A stretch of 64,000 nt of DNA, taken from Mycolicibacterium flavescens. GTDB taxonomy: Bacteria > Actinomycetota > Actinomycetes > Mycobacteriales > Mycobacteriaceae. The stretch covers positions 448,409-512,408 of the forward strand of contig NZ_MIHA01000001.1 in the NCBI RefSeq assembly GCF_001722335.1, written 5' to 3'. A model generated the notes under the pieces. That model saw nothing but the letters and a program-made list of their open reading frames with translations, was not told where the DNA came from and made no database searches. How positions within the stretch are numbered: position 1 is the first letter of the stretch; every line of letters begins with the position of its first letter. A program made the position numbers and the translations under genes. Positions 34,254-45,908 of the stretch are shown here, piece by piece.

Positions 34254-35149
34254 CTACCTTCGTATGTAGAGCCGCAGGGTGACGTAGGCCGTGATGCCCG
34301 ACATCGCCAGACCGAGGAACAGCATCAGCGGGGCGCTGAAGTACAGCACGTCGGCGTAGTCGACCTTGGCAATCAGATTCGCTTGGTAGAACTGGTTGAG
34401 CGCGTTCTCCAGGAACAGCGCCCGCACCAGGATCAGGCCCACGATCGCGATCACCACACCGATCAGCGCGGCCAGCATCGCCTCGACCAGGAACGGCAAC
34501 TGCGTGTACCAGCGGCTTGCCCCGACCAGCCGCATGATGCCGATCTCGGTTCGCCGCGTGTACGCGGCGACTTGAACCATGTTGGCTATCAACAACACCG
34601 CGCCGATGGCCTGGACCAGCGCGACCGCGAACGCGGCGTTGCTGATCCCGTCGAGCACCGCGAACAACCGGTCGATCAGGTCCTTCTGGTTCAGCACGTT
34701 CAACACGCCGGGTTGACCGACCATCGCCTCGTCGAAATCCGCGTGCTGCTCGGGGTTTTCGAGTTTGACGATGAACGACGCCGGGAACGCCTCGCGGCCC
34801 GCGACGTCCTTGTACTGCGGGAACTTCGTGATCGCGTCGTCGTAGGCCTCGTCGCGGTTGAGGAAGCGCACCGAACGGACGTCGTCGCGTTCCTCGATCT
34901 GCTGGCGCAGCGCCTTGCACGGGTCGGCGTCACACGACGGGTCGTTGGCCGACACGTCGTTGGTCAGGAAGACCTGGCTCTCCACGCGGTCGAGATAGAT
35001 GTTGCGCGACTGGTCGGCCAGCCGGATCACCAGCAGGCCGCCGCCGAACAGTCCGATCGAGATCGCGGTGGTCAGGATCATCGCGACCGTCATCGTGACG
35101 TTGCGACGAAACCCGGTGAGAACCTCGTTGATGAGGAAGCCGAAGCGCA

Positions 35150-35150
<1 letters not shown>
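34254..35150 (-). CDS. ftsX: Cell-division ABC transporter permease
   Basis: 298 residues: four membrane helices with a large extracytoplasmic loop (about 45-170) containing two Cys ([12 protein letters not shown]), which in mycobacteria binds the peptidoglycan hydrolase Rip[21 protein letters not shown] is the coupling-helix region. With FtsE it transmits ATP hydrolysis to septal wall hydrolases. GTG 35150 shares one base with the ftsE stop (TAGTG). Confidence 0.96.
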
Positions 35151-35839
<689 letters not shown>

Positions 35840-35874
35840 CACGGGTCGCCAGTGTAGCCGGGCGCGGCCGCCGC

Positions 35875-36330
35875 CTAGCCCGGCGCAGTGGTGGCGGGCG
35901 ACTCCGGCGGGAACAGCTGCGGCAGCCCCGGGAACGGCGCCGGCTCGGTGGTCGCAGGTTCCGATCCCGGCGCGATGGTCTGAGTGGTCGGCGTCCGCGG
36001 CCCCAGACCGTCCGGGTCGATGACCGTGGTCGTCGGGCTGGGTTCGGTGGTCGTCGGCTCGGTGGTGGTGGTCGTCGTCGTGGTGGTGGGCGGCGTCGTC
36101 GTGGTGGTGTACTCGGGCTCCTTTGGCCGACGCACGTTGGTCCGCGGCACCCAGGTGTAGTTCGGGTCCGGGACGAAACCGGGCGGCACCACCGCGGGCG
36201 TCGGCGGCGGCGGTGCGGCCGGCTGCGGTTCGACGGTCTGGTTGACCCAGAACAGCGCGATGAACGCGACGATGAGCACGATCGTCGAGACCCGCATCCG
36301 GCCCAGGCGCGCCTTGAGCCAGCCCCTCAC
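35875..36330 (-). CDS. Membrane-anchored Pro/Thr-rich protein, Rv3103c-like
   Basis: 151 residues: a short basic cytoplasmic end, one membrane helix ([16 protein letters not shown], about 15-31), then an extracytoplasmic tail of Pro and Thr with a run of nine threonines near residue 82. The position between the MscS-like gene and ftsE matches M. tuberculosis Rv3103c, a proline-rich membrane protein of unknown function. GTG 36330 overlaps the upstream stop by 4 bases. Its conserved place beside ftsEX suggests a wall or division accessory role, unproven. Confidence 0.85.
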   Translation of the reverse strand: MRGWLKARLGRMRVSTIVLIVAFIALFWVNQTVEPQPAAPPPPTPAVVPPGFVPDPNYTWVPRTNVRRPKEPEYTTTTTPPTTTTTTTTTEPTTTEPSPTTTVIDPDGLGPRTPTTQTIAPGSEPATTEPAPFPGLPQLFPPESPATTAPG

Positions 36331-37304
36331 TTCTTCGGCTCCGAGGGGTCTTGCGGTCTGGCCTCACTGCTCACGGTCGCCGACGAATGCGGCATGGCCT
36401 CCACCATCGGGGTGGCCCCGTCGGCCGGCGAGTTGATCCCGGCGCCGCGCAGCGCCGCGATCACCAGCACGCGGATGCGGCGGCCGACCTCGAACTGCTT
36501 ACCCGGCAGCGTGCGGGCGACCATCCGCAGATTGACGCTGTCGATCCCGATGCTCTCCACACCCATCAGCTGGGGCGTGTCGAGCATCAGCGCGTTGAGA
36601 TGCGGGTCCGCGTTCGCCTTGTCGGCGACGCCCTGGAGCAGGTCGTTGACGATGTTCAGGTCCGCCGACGTCGGCACCGGAATGTCGATGACGGCGCGCG
36701 CCCAGTCCTTCGACAGGTTCAGCGACCGGACGATGTTGCCGTTGGGGATGGTGTACATCTCGCCTTCGGCGGTGCGCAGCTTGGTCACCCGCAACGTCAC
36801 CTCTTCGACCGTTCCGAGCGACTCCTCGGGTGCACCGATCATGCTGAGCTGCACCAGGTCGCCGAATCCGTACTGCCGTTCGCTGATGATGAAGAAGCCC
36901 GCCAGCAGGTCCTGCACCAATTTCTGGGCGCCGAAGCCCAGCGCCGCGCCGAGCACGGCGGCCGGCGCCACCAGCGATCCGATCGGGATGGCGAGCACGT
37001 CGGTGATCTGGACCGCGACCACGATGAACAGCAGGGCCACCGACACCCACGAGATCACCGAGGCGACGGCCTGCTGGTGCTTGGCGCTCTCCGTGCGCAC
37101 CAGTTGGTCGCTCGTCTGGTACTCGGCGTCGATGCGGGTGACGACTCGGCGGGCCAGCCAGGTGATGAACCGTGCCGCCAGCAGCGCGCCGATCAGCAGC
37201 AGCGCGATCTCCACGCCGCGCTCGAGGATCCACACCCCGATGTCGCTGGACCAGAAGCCCCGCCAGACGTCGGCGAAACCGGCTGCGTAGACGGTTTCAG
37301 TCAT
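36327..37304 (-). CDS. MscS-family mechanosensitive channel, Rv3104c-like
   Basis: 325 residues. Three N-terminal helices end in the pore-lining TM3 with Gly/Ala packing ([20 protein letters not shown], then [17 protein letters not shown]). A beta-domain follows ([26 protein letters not shown]) and an alpha/beta cytoplasmic vestibule. It gates on membrane tension to release osmolytes. The place after prfB and before the Rv3103c-like gene matches Rv3104c. ATG 37304, 3 bases after the prfB stop. Confidence 0.92.
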   Translation of the reverse strand: MTETVYAAGFADVWRGFWSSDIGVWILERGVEIALLLIGALLAARFITWLARRVVTRIDAEYQTSDQLVRTESAKHQQAVASVISWVSVALLFIVVAVQITDVLAIPIGSLVAPAAVLGAALGFGAQKLVQDLLAGFFIISERQYGFGDLVQLSMIGAPEESLGTVEEVTLRVTKLRTAEGEMYTIPNGNIVRSLNLSKDWARAVIDIPVPTSADLNIVNDLLQGVADKANADPHLNALMLDTPQLMGVESIGIDSVNLRMVARTLPGKQFEVGRRIRVLVIAALRGAGINSPADGATPMVEAMPHSSATVSSEARPQDPSEPKK

Positions 37305-37307
37305 CGG

Positions 37308-38414
37308 CTACTCAACACTCTGGCTCTGGCGCCAACGGATCCCGGCCTCCAGGAAGCCGTCGATGTCCCCGTCGAGCACGGCGGCCGGGTTGCCGACCTC
37401 GTACTCGGTGCGCAGATCCTTGACCATCTGGTACGGGTGCAGCACGTAGGAGCGCATCTGGTTGCCCCACGAACTGCCGCCGTCGCCCTTGAGCGCGTCC
37501 ATCTCGGCGCGCTCCTCCAACCGCTTGCGCTCCAACAGTTTTGCCTGCAGCACGCGCATCGCCGACACCTTGTTCTGCAGCTGCGACTTCTCGTTCTGGC
37601 AGGTCACCACGATCCCGGTGGGGATGTGGGTGAGCCGGACCGCGGAGTCGGTGGTGTTGACCGACTGGCCGCCGGGCCCGCTGGAGCGGTACACGTCGAC
37701 GCGCACGTCGCTTTCCGGGATCTCGATGTGGTCGGTGGTGTCGACCACCGGCAGCACCTCGACGTCGGCGAACGACGTCTGGCGGCGGCTCTGGTTGTCG
37801 AACGGGCTGATCCGCACCAGCCGGTGGGTGCCCTGCTCGACCGACAGCGTGCCGTACGCGAACGGGGCGTGCACCGCGAACGTCGCGCTCTTGATGCCCG
37901 CCTCCTCGGCGTAGGAGGTGTCGAACACCTCGACCGGGTAGTCGTGCTTCTCGGCCCAGCGGATGTACATCCGCATCAGCATCTCGGCCCAGTCCGCGGC
38001 GTCCACCCCGCCGGCGCCCGACCGGATGGTGACGACGGCCTCGCGCTCGTCGTACTCGCCGGACAGCAGCGTGCGCACCTCCATCGCCTCGATGTCCTCG
38101 CGCAGCTTGCCCCGCTCGGCGTCGGCTTCGGCGAGTTCCTCCTCGCCACCGTCCTCGGCGGCCAGCTCGTACATCACCGGCAGGTCGTCGAGACGCTGCC
38201 GCAGTCCCTCGACCCGGCGCAGCTCGTTCTGCGCGTGCGACAGGTCGCTGGTCACCTTCTGCGCGCGCGTCTGGTCGTCCCACAGGTTGGGGTCAGACGC
38301 TTCGTGCTCGAGCTTTTCGATCCGGCTGCGAAGACCCTCGATGTCGAGCACCCGCTCCACCGTCGTCAGGGTGGAGTCGAGGGCGGCGAGGTCGGCTTGA
38401 CGATCAGGATCCAC
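37308..38414 (-). CDS. prfB: Peptide chain release factor 2
   Basis: 368 residues. The stop-codon recognition tripeptide SPF is in [11 protein letters not shown], and the peptidyl-hydrolysis motif GGQ in [16 protein letters not shown], so it reads UAA and UGA. The frame is continuous: the autoregulatory +1 frameshift at an early UGA, common in other bacteria, is absent. GTG 38414. It is the first gene of the minus-strand block prfB, mscS-like, Rv3103c-like, ftsE, ftsX, smpB. Divergent from fprA across 153 bases. Confidence 0.97.
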   Translation of the reverse strand: MDPDRQADLAALDSTLTTVERVLDIEGLRSRIEKLEHEASDPNLWDDQTRAQKVTSDLSHAQNELRRVEGLRQRLDDLPVMYELAAEDGGEEELAEADAERGKLREDIEAMEVRTLLSGEYDEREAVVTIRSGAGGVDAADWAEMLMRMYIRWAEKHDYPVEVFDTSYAEEAGIKSATFAVHAPFAYGTLSVEQGTHRLVRISPFDNQSRRQTSFADVEVLPVVDTTDHIEIPESDVRVDVYRSSGPGGQSVNTTDSAVRLTHIPTGIVVTCQNEKSQLQNKVSAMRVLQAKLLERKRLEERAEMDALKGDGGSSWGNQMRSYVLHPYQMVKDLRTEYEVGNPAAVLDGDIDGFLEAGIRWRQSQSVE

Positions 38415-38567
38415 GGGAGTTCAGGTTACCCGGGGCGACACCACGCCGGTTCTCGCTGACAAGCCGCAACGAAGCGGGGAACCGATCTAGCATCGGGTGG
38501 GTAACCAGCCCGGGCCGCGACGCGACAGCCCCCTTGCGCGCGACCGGGCAGCGACAGAAGGCTGTAA

Positions 38568-39932
38568 ATGCGCCCATACCATGTGGCGATCGTCGGCTCA
38601 GGACCCTCGGGTTATTTCGCCGCGTCGTCGTTGCTCAAGTTCGCCGACACCGCTGACGACATCGACGTGCGCGTCGACATGATCGAGATGCTGCCCACCC
38701 CGTGGGGCCTGGTGCGGTCCGGTGTGGCCCCCGACCATCCGAAGATCAAGTCGATCAGCGCGCAGTTCGAGAAGACCGCGCTCGACCCCCGGTTCCGGTT
38801 CTTCGGCAACGTCGAGGTCGGCCAGCACGTGCACCCCGCCGAGCTGGCCGAGCGCTATCACGCGGTGATCTACGCCGTCGGCGCGCAGTCGGACCGGTCG
38901 CTGGGCATCCCCGGCGAGGACCTGCCGGGCAGCGTCGCCGCGGTCGACTTCGTCGGCTGGTACAACGCCCACCCGCACTTCGCGGAGAGCGCACCCGACA
39001 TCACCAACGGTCGCGCCGTGGTGATCGGCAACGGCAACGTCGCGCTCGACGTGGCCCGGATCCTGGTCACCGACCCCGACGCGCTGGCCGCGACCGACAT
39101 CGCCGACCACGCGCTGGAGTCGCTGCACGACCGCGGTGTCGAGGAGGTTCTCGTCATCGGCAGGCGCGGCCCGCTGCAGGCCCCGTTCACCACGCTCGAG
39201 CTGCGCGAGCTCGGCCAGCTCGAGGGTCTGGGCGACGTCGACATCATGGTCGAGCCGGACGCCTTCGCCGGGATCACCGACGCGGACCTCGACGCGGCGG
39301 GCAAGACCGTCCGCAACAACGTCAAGGTGTTGCGCGGGTACGCCGACACCACCCCGAAGAACGCCAAGCGCCGCATCGTGTTCCGGTTCTGCACCTCACC
39401 GATCGAGATCAAGGGCGAGGGCCGCGTCGAGTCGATCGTGCTGGGCCGCAACGAGCTGGTCGAGGAGAACGGGCGCGTCGTCGCCCGGGACACCGGCGAG
39501 CGTGAGGAGGTGCCCGCGCAGCTGGTGGTGCGCGCGGTCGGGTACCGCGGGGTGCCGACTCCGGGCCTGCCGTTCGACGAGCGCAGCGGCACCATCCCGC
39601 ACACCGCAGGGCGCGTCGAGGGCCGTCGCAACGAGTACGTCGTCGGCTGGATCAAGCGCGGTCCGACCGGGGTGATCGGCAGCAACAAGAGCGACTCGCA
39701 GGAGACCGTCGACACGCTGATCGCCGACCTGTCCGGCGGGCAGCTGGCCGATTTCGGCGACGATCACGCCGAGGCGCTGGCGCGCTGGCTGGTCGAGCGG
39801 CAGCCGAAGGTGGTCACCGACGACCACTGGCGGGTGATCGACGAGTACGAGCGCTCCGCCGGCGAACCGCACGGCCGGCCGCGGGTGAAGATCACCAGCG
39901 TCGCCGAGCTGCTGCGCATCGGCCACGGTTGA
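38568..39932 (+). CDS. fprA: NADPH-ferredoxin reductase FprA
   Basis: 454 residues, related to adrenodoxin reductase. FAD motif VAIVGSGPSGYFAA, MLPTPWGLVRSGVAPDHPKIK, NADP site IGNGNVALDVARIL and IGRRGPLQAPFTTLEL, and C-terminal GWIKRGPTGVIGSNKSD are present. It passes electrons from NADPH to ferredoxins, which feed P450s and Rieske oxygenases. GAAGG 6 bases before ATG 38568. In M. tuberculosis it adjoins prfB in the same way (Rv3106/Rv3105c). Confidence 0.96.
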   Translation: MRPYHVAIVGSGPSGYFAASSLLKFADTADDIDVRVDMIEMLPTPWGLVRSGVAPDHPKIKSISAQFEKTALDPRFRFFGNVEVGQHVHPAELAERYHAVIYAVGAQSDRSLGIPGEDLPGSVAAVDFVGWYNAHPHFAESAPDITNGRAVVIGNGNVALDVARILVTDPDALAATDIADHALESLHDRGVEEVLVIGRRGPLQAPFTTLELRELGQLEGLGDVDIMVEPDAFAGITDADLDAAGKTVRNNVKVLRGYADTTPKNAKRRIVFRFCTSPIEIKGEGRVESIVLGRNELVEENGRVVARDTGEREEVPAQLVVRAVGYRGVPTPGLPFDERSGTIPHTAGRVEGRRNEYVVGWIKRGPTGVIGSNKSDSQETVDTLIADLSGGQLADFGDDHAEALARWLVERQPKVVTDDHWRVIDEYERSAGEPHGRPRVKITSVAELLRIGHG

Positions 39933-40274
39933 TCAAGCGGACGGCGGCGGGGGCTCCTGCGGCGCGAACCGCCAGTTGTCCGGGTTCTTCGGCGAGTAGA
40001 CCACCGGGAACAGCTGTCCCATCGTCGGCCAGTTGTCGACGTCGACCTCGAGGCGCTGGTACACGACGTGTTCGTTGACGGTCGGGCCGTTAATGACGCC
40101 GGTGACCGTCACGAACTGCGGCCCGGTGACGTCGGCCGGGCGGGGGCTGACGCCGGTGACCAGCAGTTGACCGGCCGGCCAGTCGGGTGGCGCGCCGCGG
40201 CGACGCATCAGCAGCGGCCGCGCCAGCAGAACCAGCGCGCCGACGAGCAGCAGGATCACCGCGAATTCGAACAC
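39933..40274 (-). CDS. Small membrane-anchored hypothetical protein
   Basis: 113 residues. One N-terminal helix ([20 protein letters not shown]) is followed by a soluble beta-rich part ([40 protein letters not shown]). The second half resembles DUF3592-like or NfeD-like small barrels only in outline; I do not recognise a family. Its stop abuts that of fprA without a gap, and it diverges from hisN by 23 bases. Confidence 0.7.
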   Translation of the reverse strand: MFEFAVILLLVGALVLLARPLLMRRRGAPPDWPAGQLLVTGVSPRPADVTGPQFVTVTGVINGPTVNEHVVYQRLEVDVDNWPTMGQLFPVVYSPKNPDNWRFAPQEPPPPSA

Positions 40275-40297
40275 ACCGCCATGGTAGGACCTCAGGG

Positions 40298-41080
40298 GTG
40301 AACGCCGTCCCCGATGACCTGACGTTGGCGCTGGCTCTGGCCGACGAGGCCGATGCCCAGACCACCGCGCGCTTCGGCGCGGTCGACCTCGTCGTCGAGA
40401 CCAAACCGGACATGACGCCGGCCACCGACGCCGACCTCGCGGTCGAGACGATGATCCGGCGCCGGCTCGGCGAGGCGCGGCCCGAGGATTCGGTGTTCGG
40501 CGAGGAGTTCGGCGGCACCAGGCAGTTCACCGGCCGGCAGTGGGTCGTCGACCCCATCGACGGGACCAAGAACTTCGTCCGCGGGGTGCCGGTGTGGGCG
40601 ACGCTGATCGCGCTGCTGCACGACGGGGTGCCGGTGGTCGGGGTCGTCAGCGCGCCTGCGCTGCACCGCCGGTGGTGGGCGATGACCGGGCACGGCGCGT
40701 TCACCGCGGTCGCCGGGGGTCCGCAGCGGCGGGTGGGCGTGTCGAAGGTCGACGACCTGGGCTCGGCGAGCCTGGCGTTCTCCAGCCTGTCCGGCTGGGC
40801 GCAGCGCGGCATCCGCGACCGCTTCGTGGCGTTGACCGACGCGGTGTGGCGGGTGCGCGGTTACGGCGACTTCTACAACTACTGCCTGGTCGCCGAGGGG
40901 GCCGTCGACATCGCGCTGGAACCCGAGGTGTCGACGTGGGATCTGGCACCGTTGGATGTGCTGGTGCGCGAGGCCGGCGGCCGGTTCACCAACCTGGCCG
41001 GCGAACCGGGGCCGCACGGCGGCAGCGCGGTGGCCACCAACGCGCTCCTGCACGACGAGGTGCTGGCCCGCCTGCGCTGA
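40298..41080 (+). CDS. hisN: Histidinol-phosphatase, inositol-monophosphatase family
   Basis: 260 residues, the length of M. tuberculosis HisN (Rv3137). Metal sites: [14 protein letters not shown] (Asp-Pro-Ile-Asp-Gly-Thr) and [17 protein letters not shown]. It dephosphorylates histidinol phosphate in histidine synthesis; a general IMPase activity is the alternative. Placement directly before fadE24/fadE23 supports the Rv3137 assignment; the intervening pflA-like gene (Rv3138) is missing. GTG 40298 with a weak upstream TCAGG. Confidence 0.9.
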   Translation: MNAVPDDLTLALALADEADAQTTARFGAVDLVVETKPDMTPATDADLAVETMIRRRLGEARPEDSVFGEEFGGTRQFTGRQWVVDPIDGTKNFVRGVPVWATLIALLHDGVPVVGVVSAPALHRRWWAMTGHGAFTAVAGGPQRRVGVSKVDDLGSASLAFSSLSGWAQRGIRDRFVALTDAVWRVRGYGDFYNYCLVAEGAVDIALEPEVSTWDLAPLDVLVREAGGRFTNLAGEPGPHGGSAVATNALLHDEVLARLR

Positions 41081-41106
41081 GCGCGGCGGCCGCGGACCTT
41101 ACCCGC

Positions 41107-41141
41107 GAGTCAGTTCTGGTACCTTACTCTGGAGTCAGTTC
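41107..41141. promoter_or_regulatory. Direct repeats GAGTCAGTTC before fadE24
   Basis: GAGTCAGTTC occurs at 41107-41116 and 41132-41141, 25 bases apart. Between them TTACTCTGGAGTCA forms an imperfect palindrome with the second repeat. This is likely the operator/promoter region of fadE24-fadE23, 40-75 bases before ATG 41181. Confidence 0.5.
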
Positions 41142-41180
41142 GACGAGTTCGGACATCCACCACAAAGCGAGGCAGCCGAC

Positions 41181-42575
41181 ATGACCGACACCCGGCCGTC
41201 GAAGAACGGGTCGAAACCGAAGCGAACCGGCCGCAAGGAAAGCGCTGTGGGTCTGCAGAAGCACCGCCGCACCGCGACCGACCTGGGATTGGCGTTGGTC
41301 ACCCCGCTGGTCGGTCAGGAGTTCCTCGACCGCTACAACCTGCGCGACCCGCTCAACCGCGGAATCAAGTACGGCGTCAAGCAGGCCTTCTCGATGGCCG
41401 GCGCCGCAAGTCGCCAGTTCAAGCGGGTTTCGGGCAGCCAGGGCGGTCCGACCCGGCTCAAGACCAGCGGTTCGGACTACTTCGATCTGACCCCCGACGA
41501 CGAACAGCAGATGATCGTCGACACCGTCACCGAGTTCGCCGCCGAGGTGATCCGCCCGGCCGCCCGCGAGTCCGACGAATCCGCAAGCCACCCAGCCGAT
41601 CTGGTGACCCGCGCCTCCGAACTCGGCATCACCGCGATCAACGTGCCCGAGGATTTCGAGGGCATCGCGGCACACCGCGCGGCGGTCACCAACGTCCTGG
41701 TCGCCGAGGCGCTGGCCTACGGCGACATGGGTCTGGCGCTGCCGGTGCTGGCGCCGGCCGGGGTGGCGTCGGCGCTGACGCACTGGGGCAGCGCCGACCA
41801 GCAGGCCACCTACCTCAAGGAGTTCGCAGGCGAGAACGTCCCGCAGGCCTGTGTGGCGATCGCCGAACCGCGCGCGCTGTTCGACCCGACCGCGCTGAAG
41901 ACGACGGCCGTGCGGACCCCCAGCGGCTACCGCATCGACGGCGTCAAGTCGCTGGTGCCGGCCGCCGCCGACGCCGAATTGTTCATCGTCGCAGCGCAAC
42001 TCAACGGCAAGCCGGCGATGTTCATCGTCGAGTCGTCGTCGCAGGGCGTCAGCGTCACCCCCGATCCGGGTATGGGCATCCGCGCCGCAGCCATCGGCCA
42101 GGTCACCTTCGACGGGGTCAGCGTGCCGCTGTCGGCGCGCCTGGGCGAGGACGAAGCCACCGACGCGGACTACTCCGAGGCGATCGCGTTGTCGCGGCTG
42201 GGCTGGGCCGCGCTGGCCGTCGGCACCTCGCACGCCGTGCTCGACTACGTCGTCCCCTACGTCAAGGAGCGCCACGCGTTCGGTGAACCGATCGCGCACC
42301 GGCAGGCGGTCGCGTTCATGTGCGCGAACATGGCGATCGAGTTCGACGGGCTGCGGTTGATCACCTGGCGCGGGGCGTCGCGGGCCGACCAGGGGCTGTC
42401 GTTCGCCCGCGAGGCGGCGCTGGCCAAGCGGCTCGGCGCCGACAAGGGCATGCAGATCGGCCTGGACGGCGTGCAACTGCTCGGCGGCCACGGCTACACC
42501 AAGGAACACCCGGTGGAGCGCTGGTACCGCGACCTTCGCGCGGTCGGCGTCGCCGAGGGCGTCGTGGTCATCTAG
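41181..42575 (+). CDS. fadE24: Acyl-CoA dehydrogenase FadE24
   Basis: 464 residues. An unusual basic N-terminal extension of about 100 residues (RPSKNGSKPKRTGRKES) precedes the ACAD fold. VAEALAYGDMGLALPVLAPA, KSLVPAAADAELFIVAA and GGHGYTKEHPVERWYRD are visible. The middle domain lacks the standard TEPxxGSD motif (AIAEPRALFDPTALKT), so it may be a non-catalytic partner of FadE23, as in other heteromeric FadE pairs; this is inference. Order hisN-fadE24-fadE23 matches Rv3137-Rv3139-Rv3140, genes known for isoniazid induction. Confidence 0.92.
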   Translation: MTDTRPSKNGSKPKRTGRKESAVGLQKHRRTATDLGLALVTPLVGQEFLDRYNLRDPLNRGIKYGVKQAFSMAGAASRQFKRVSGSQGGPTRLKTSGSDYFDLTPDDEQQMIVDTVTEFAAEVIRPAARESDESASHPADLVTRASELGITAINVPEDFEGIAAHRAAVTNVLVAEALAYGDMGLALPVLAPAGVASALTHWGSADQQATYLKEFAGENVPQACVAIAEPRALFDPTALKTTAVRTPSGYRIDGVKSLVPAAADAELFIVAAQLNGKPAMFIVESSSQGVSVTPDPGMGIRAAAIGQVTFDGVSVPLSARLGEDEATDADYSEAIALSRLGWAALAVGTSHAVLDYVVPYVKERHAFGEPIAHRQAVAFMCANMAIEFDGLRLITWRGASRADQGLSFAREAALAKRLGADKGMQIGLDGVQLLGGHGYTKEHPVERWYRDLRAVGVAEGVVVI

Positions 42576-42604
42576 TCGTCAGTCTTACGAGCGAAAGTCG
42601 AACC

Positions 42605-43816
42605 ATGGCAATCAATCTGGAACTCCCCCGCAAACTCGAAGCGGTGATCGAGAAGGCGCATCAGGGCGCGGCCGAGATGCTGCGGCCGATCTCCCGCAAA
42701 TGGGATCTGCGCGAGCACGAGTACCCGGTCGAACTCGACACCCTGGCCACCCTGTTCGAGGGGATTCAGGGCGCGAAGACGGTCGCGTTCGCCGGCGCGG
42801 AGGCTTTCGCGGCCGGCGAGCGCAAGGAGGTCAACCACAACGGCGCGAACATGTCGGCCGCGCTCAACGTGATGGAGATCAGTTGGGGCGACGTCGCTTT
42901 GATGCTGTCGGTGCCGCGGCAGGGGCTGGGCAACGCGGCGATCTCCAGCGTCGCCACCGGGGATCAGCTCGAACGCCTCGGCAAGGACGTGTGGGCGGCG
43001 ATGGCCATCACCGAACCCGGCTTCGGTTCGGACTCGGCGGCGGTGTCGACGACGGCCAAACTCGACGGCGACGAGTACGTCATCAACGGTGAGAAGATCT
43101 TCGTCACGGCGGGTTCCCGCGCCACCCACATCGTGGTGTGGGCGACGCTGGACAAGTCGCGGGGCCGGGCGGCGATCAAATCGTTCATCGTCCCACGCGA
43201 GCATCCCGGCGTGACGGTCGAGCGCCTCGAGGACAAGCTCGGCATCAAGGCCTCCGACACCGCGGTGATCCGCTTCGACAACGTCCGGATTCCCAAGGAC
43301 AACCTGCTCGGCAGCCCCGAGATCGAGGTGGAGAAGGGTTTCGCGGGGGTCATGGAGACCTTCGACAACACCCGCCCCGTGGTCGCTGCGATGGCCGTCG
43401 GCATCGCCCGCGCCGCGCTCGAGGAGGTCCGCAAGATCCTCACCGAGGCGGGTATCGAGATCTCCTACGACAAGCCGTCACACGCCCAGAGCGCACCCGC
43501 GGCGGAGTTCCTGCGCATGGAATCCGACTGGGAGGCAGCGTATCTGCTGATGGTGCGCTCGGCGTGGCAGGCGGACAACGCGATTCCGAACTCGAAGGAA
43601 GCGTCGATGGGCAAGGCCAAGGCCGGCCGGGTCGCCAGCGACATCACGCTCAAGGCCGTCGAGCTGGCCGGCACGGTCGGCTACTCGGAGGCGACGCTGC
43701 TGGAGAAGTGGGCCCGCGACAGCAAGATCCTCGACATCTTCGAGGGCACCCAGCAGATCCAGTTGCTGGTGGTGGCGCGTCGGCTGCTCGGGTTGTCGTC
43801 GGCCGAATTGAAGTAG
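42605..43816 (+). CDS. fadE23: Acyl-CoA dehydrogenase FadE23
   Basis: 403 residues. MAITEPGFGSDSAAVSTTAK is the FAD/substrate loop, VINGEKIFVTAGSRATH follows, and the C-terminal FEGTQQIQLLVVARRLLG fits canonical ACADs. 29 bases after fadE24, almost certainly co-transcribed, and likely forming a heterotetramer with it. Physiological acyl-CoA unknown. Followed by a dispersed hairpin repeat and, further on, a terminator. Confidence 0.93.
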   Translation: MAINLELPRKLEAVIEKAHQGAAEMLRPISRKWDLREHEYPVELDTLATLFEGIQGAKTVAFAGAEAFAAGERKEVNHNGANMSAALNVMEISWGDVALMLSVPRQGLGNAAISSVATGDQLERLGKDVWAAMAITEPGFGSDSAAVSTTAKLDGDEYVINGEKIFVTAGSRATHIVVWATLDKSRGRAAIKSFIVPREHPGVTVERLEDKLGIKASDTAVIRFDNVRIPKDNLLGSPEIEVEKGFAGVMETFDNTRPVVAAMAVGIARAALEEVRKILTEAGIEISYDKPSHAQSAPAAEFLRMESDWEAAYLLMVRSAWQADNAIPNSKEASMGKAKAGRVASDITLKAVELAGTVGYSEATLLEKWARDSKILDIFEGTQQIQLLVVARRLLGLSSAELK

Positions 43817-43833
43817 GGCTCAGGACCGTCGCG

Positions 43834-43891
43834 CGAGCAGACACAGAATCGCACGAATCCGGTCTCGGGAGCGCGATTCTGTGTCTGCTCG
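43834..43891. repeat. Dispersed mycobacterial inverted-repeat element, copy 2
   Basis: Nineteen-base perfect arms (43834-43852 and 43873-43891), 20-base loop. Its left side (43832-43854) is identical over 23 bases to copy 1 at 28984-29006. It starts 18 bases after the fadE23 stop, a location suited to a terminator or mRNA-stabilising hairpin. Confidence 0.8.
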
Positions 43892-43919
43892 GCGGTCAGG
43901 GGCCGCCACGCAAAAGGCA

Positions 43920-43954
43920 AAAGTCCCCGGACGCGGGTCGCGTCCGGGGACTTT
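43920..43954. terminator. Terminator hairpin downstream of the antigen 85 gene
   Basis: Sixteen perfectly paired bases with a GGT loop; AAAGTCCCCGG begins the left arm. It lies 11 bases beyond the mycolyltransferase stop (minus strand) and can also stop readthrough from fadE23. Confidence 0.88.
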
Positions 43955-43964
43955 CGCGATCTGA

Positions 43965-45795
<1,831 letters not shown>

Positions 45796-45800
45796 TTTTC

Positions 45801-45828
45801 CGCACGCTCGGGGCGTGGTGAGCGTGCG
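45801..45828. terminator. Hairpin terminator after tetR
   Basis: CGCACGCTC/GAGCGTGCG, nine paired bases with a 10-base loop, 6 bases after the TetR stop codon. It separates the regulator from the catabolic genes. Confidence 0.6.
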
Positions 45829-45877
45829 CGGTTTGTCGAGATGAGACGGCGTGTCGTGGACAGACGCGCATGCTCGG

Positions 45878-45895
45878 CCATACAAAAAAGTATGG
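45878..45895. promoter_or_regulatory. Palindromic operator before the HsaA-like gene
   Basis: CCATAC-AAAAAA-GTATGG, perfect 6-base arms around an A-run, ending 13 bases before ATG 45909. Its right arm overlaps a -10 like TATGGT (45891-45896), so a bound repressor would block initiation. The TetR encoded immediately upstream is the first candidate. Confidence 0.65.
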
Positions 45896-45908
45896 TAGCG
45901 TCCGGGCC

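Noticed and set aside
37308..38414. Programmed frameshift in prfB
   Set aside because: The frame is continuous from GTG 38414 to the stop; there is no early in-frame TGA with an upstream slippery CTT.
36351..38459. 702-codon open frame on the plus strand
   Set aside because: It is antisense to the well-supported mscS-like and prfB genes. Its composition (His/Arg/Asp/Val repeats) is that of a GC-rich shadow frame and it has no domain.
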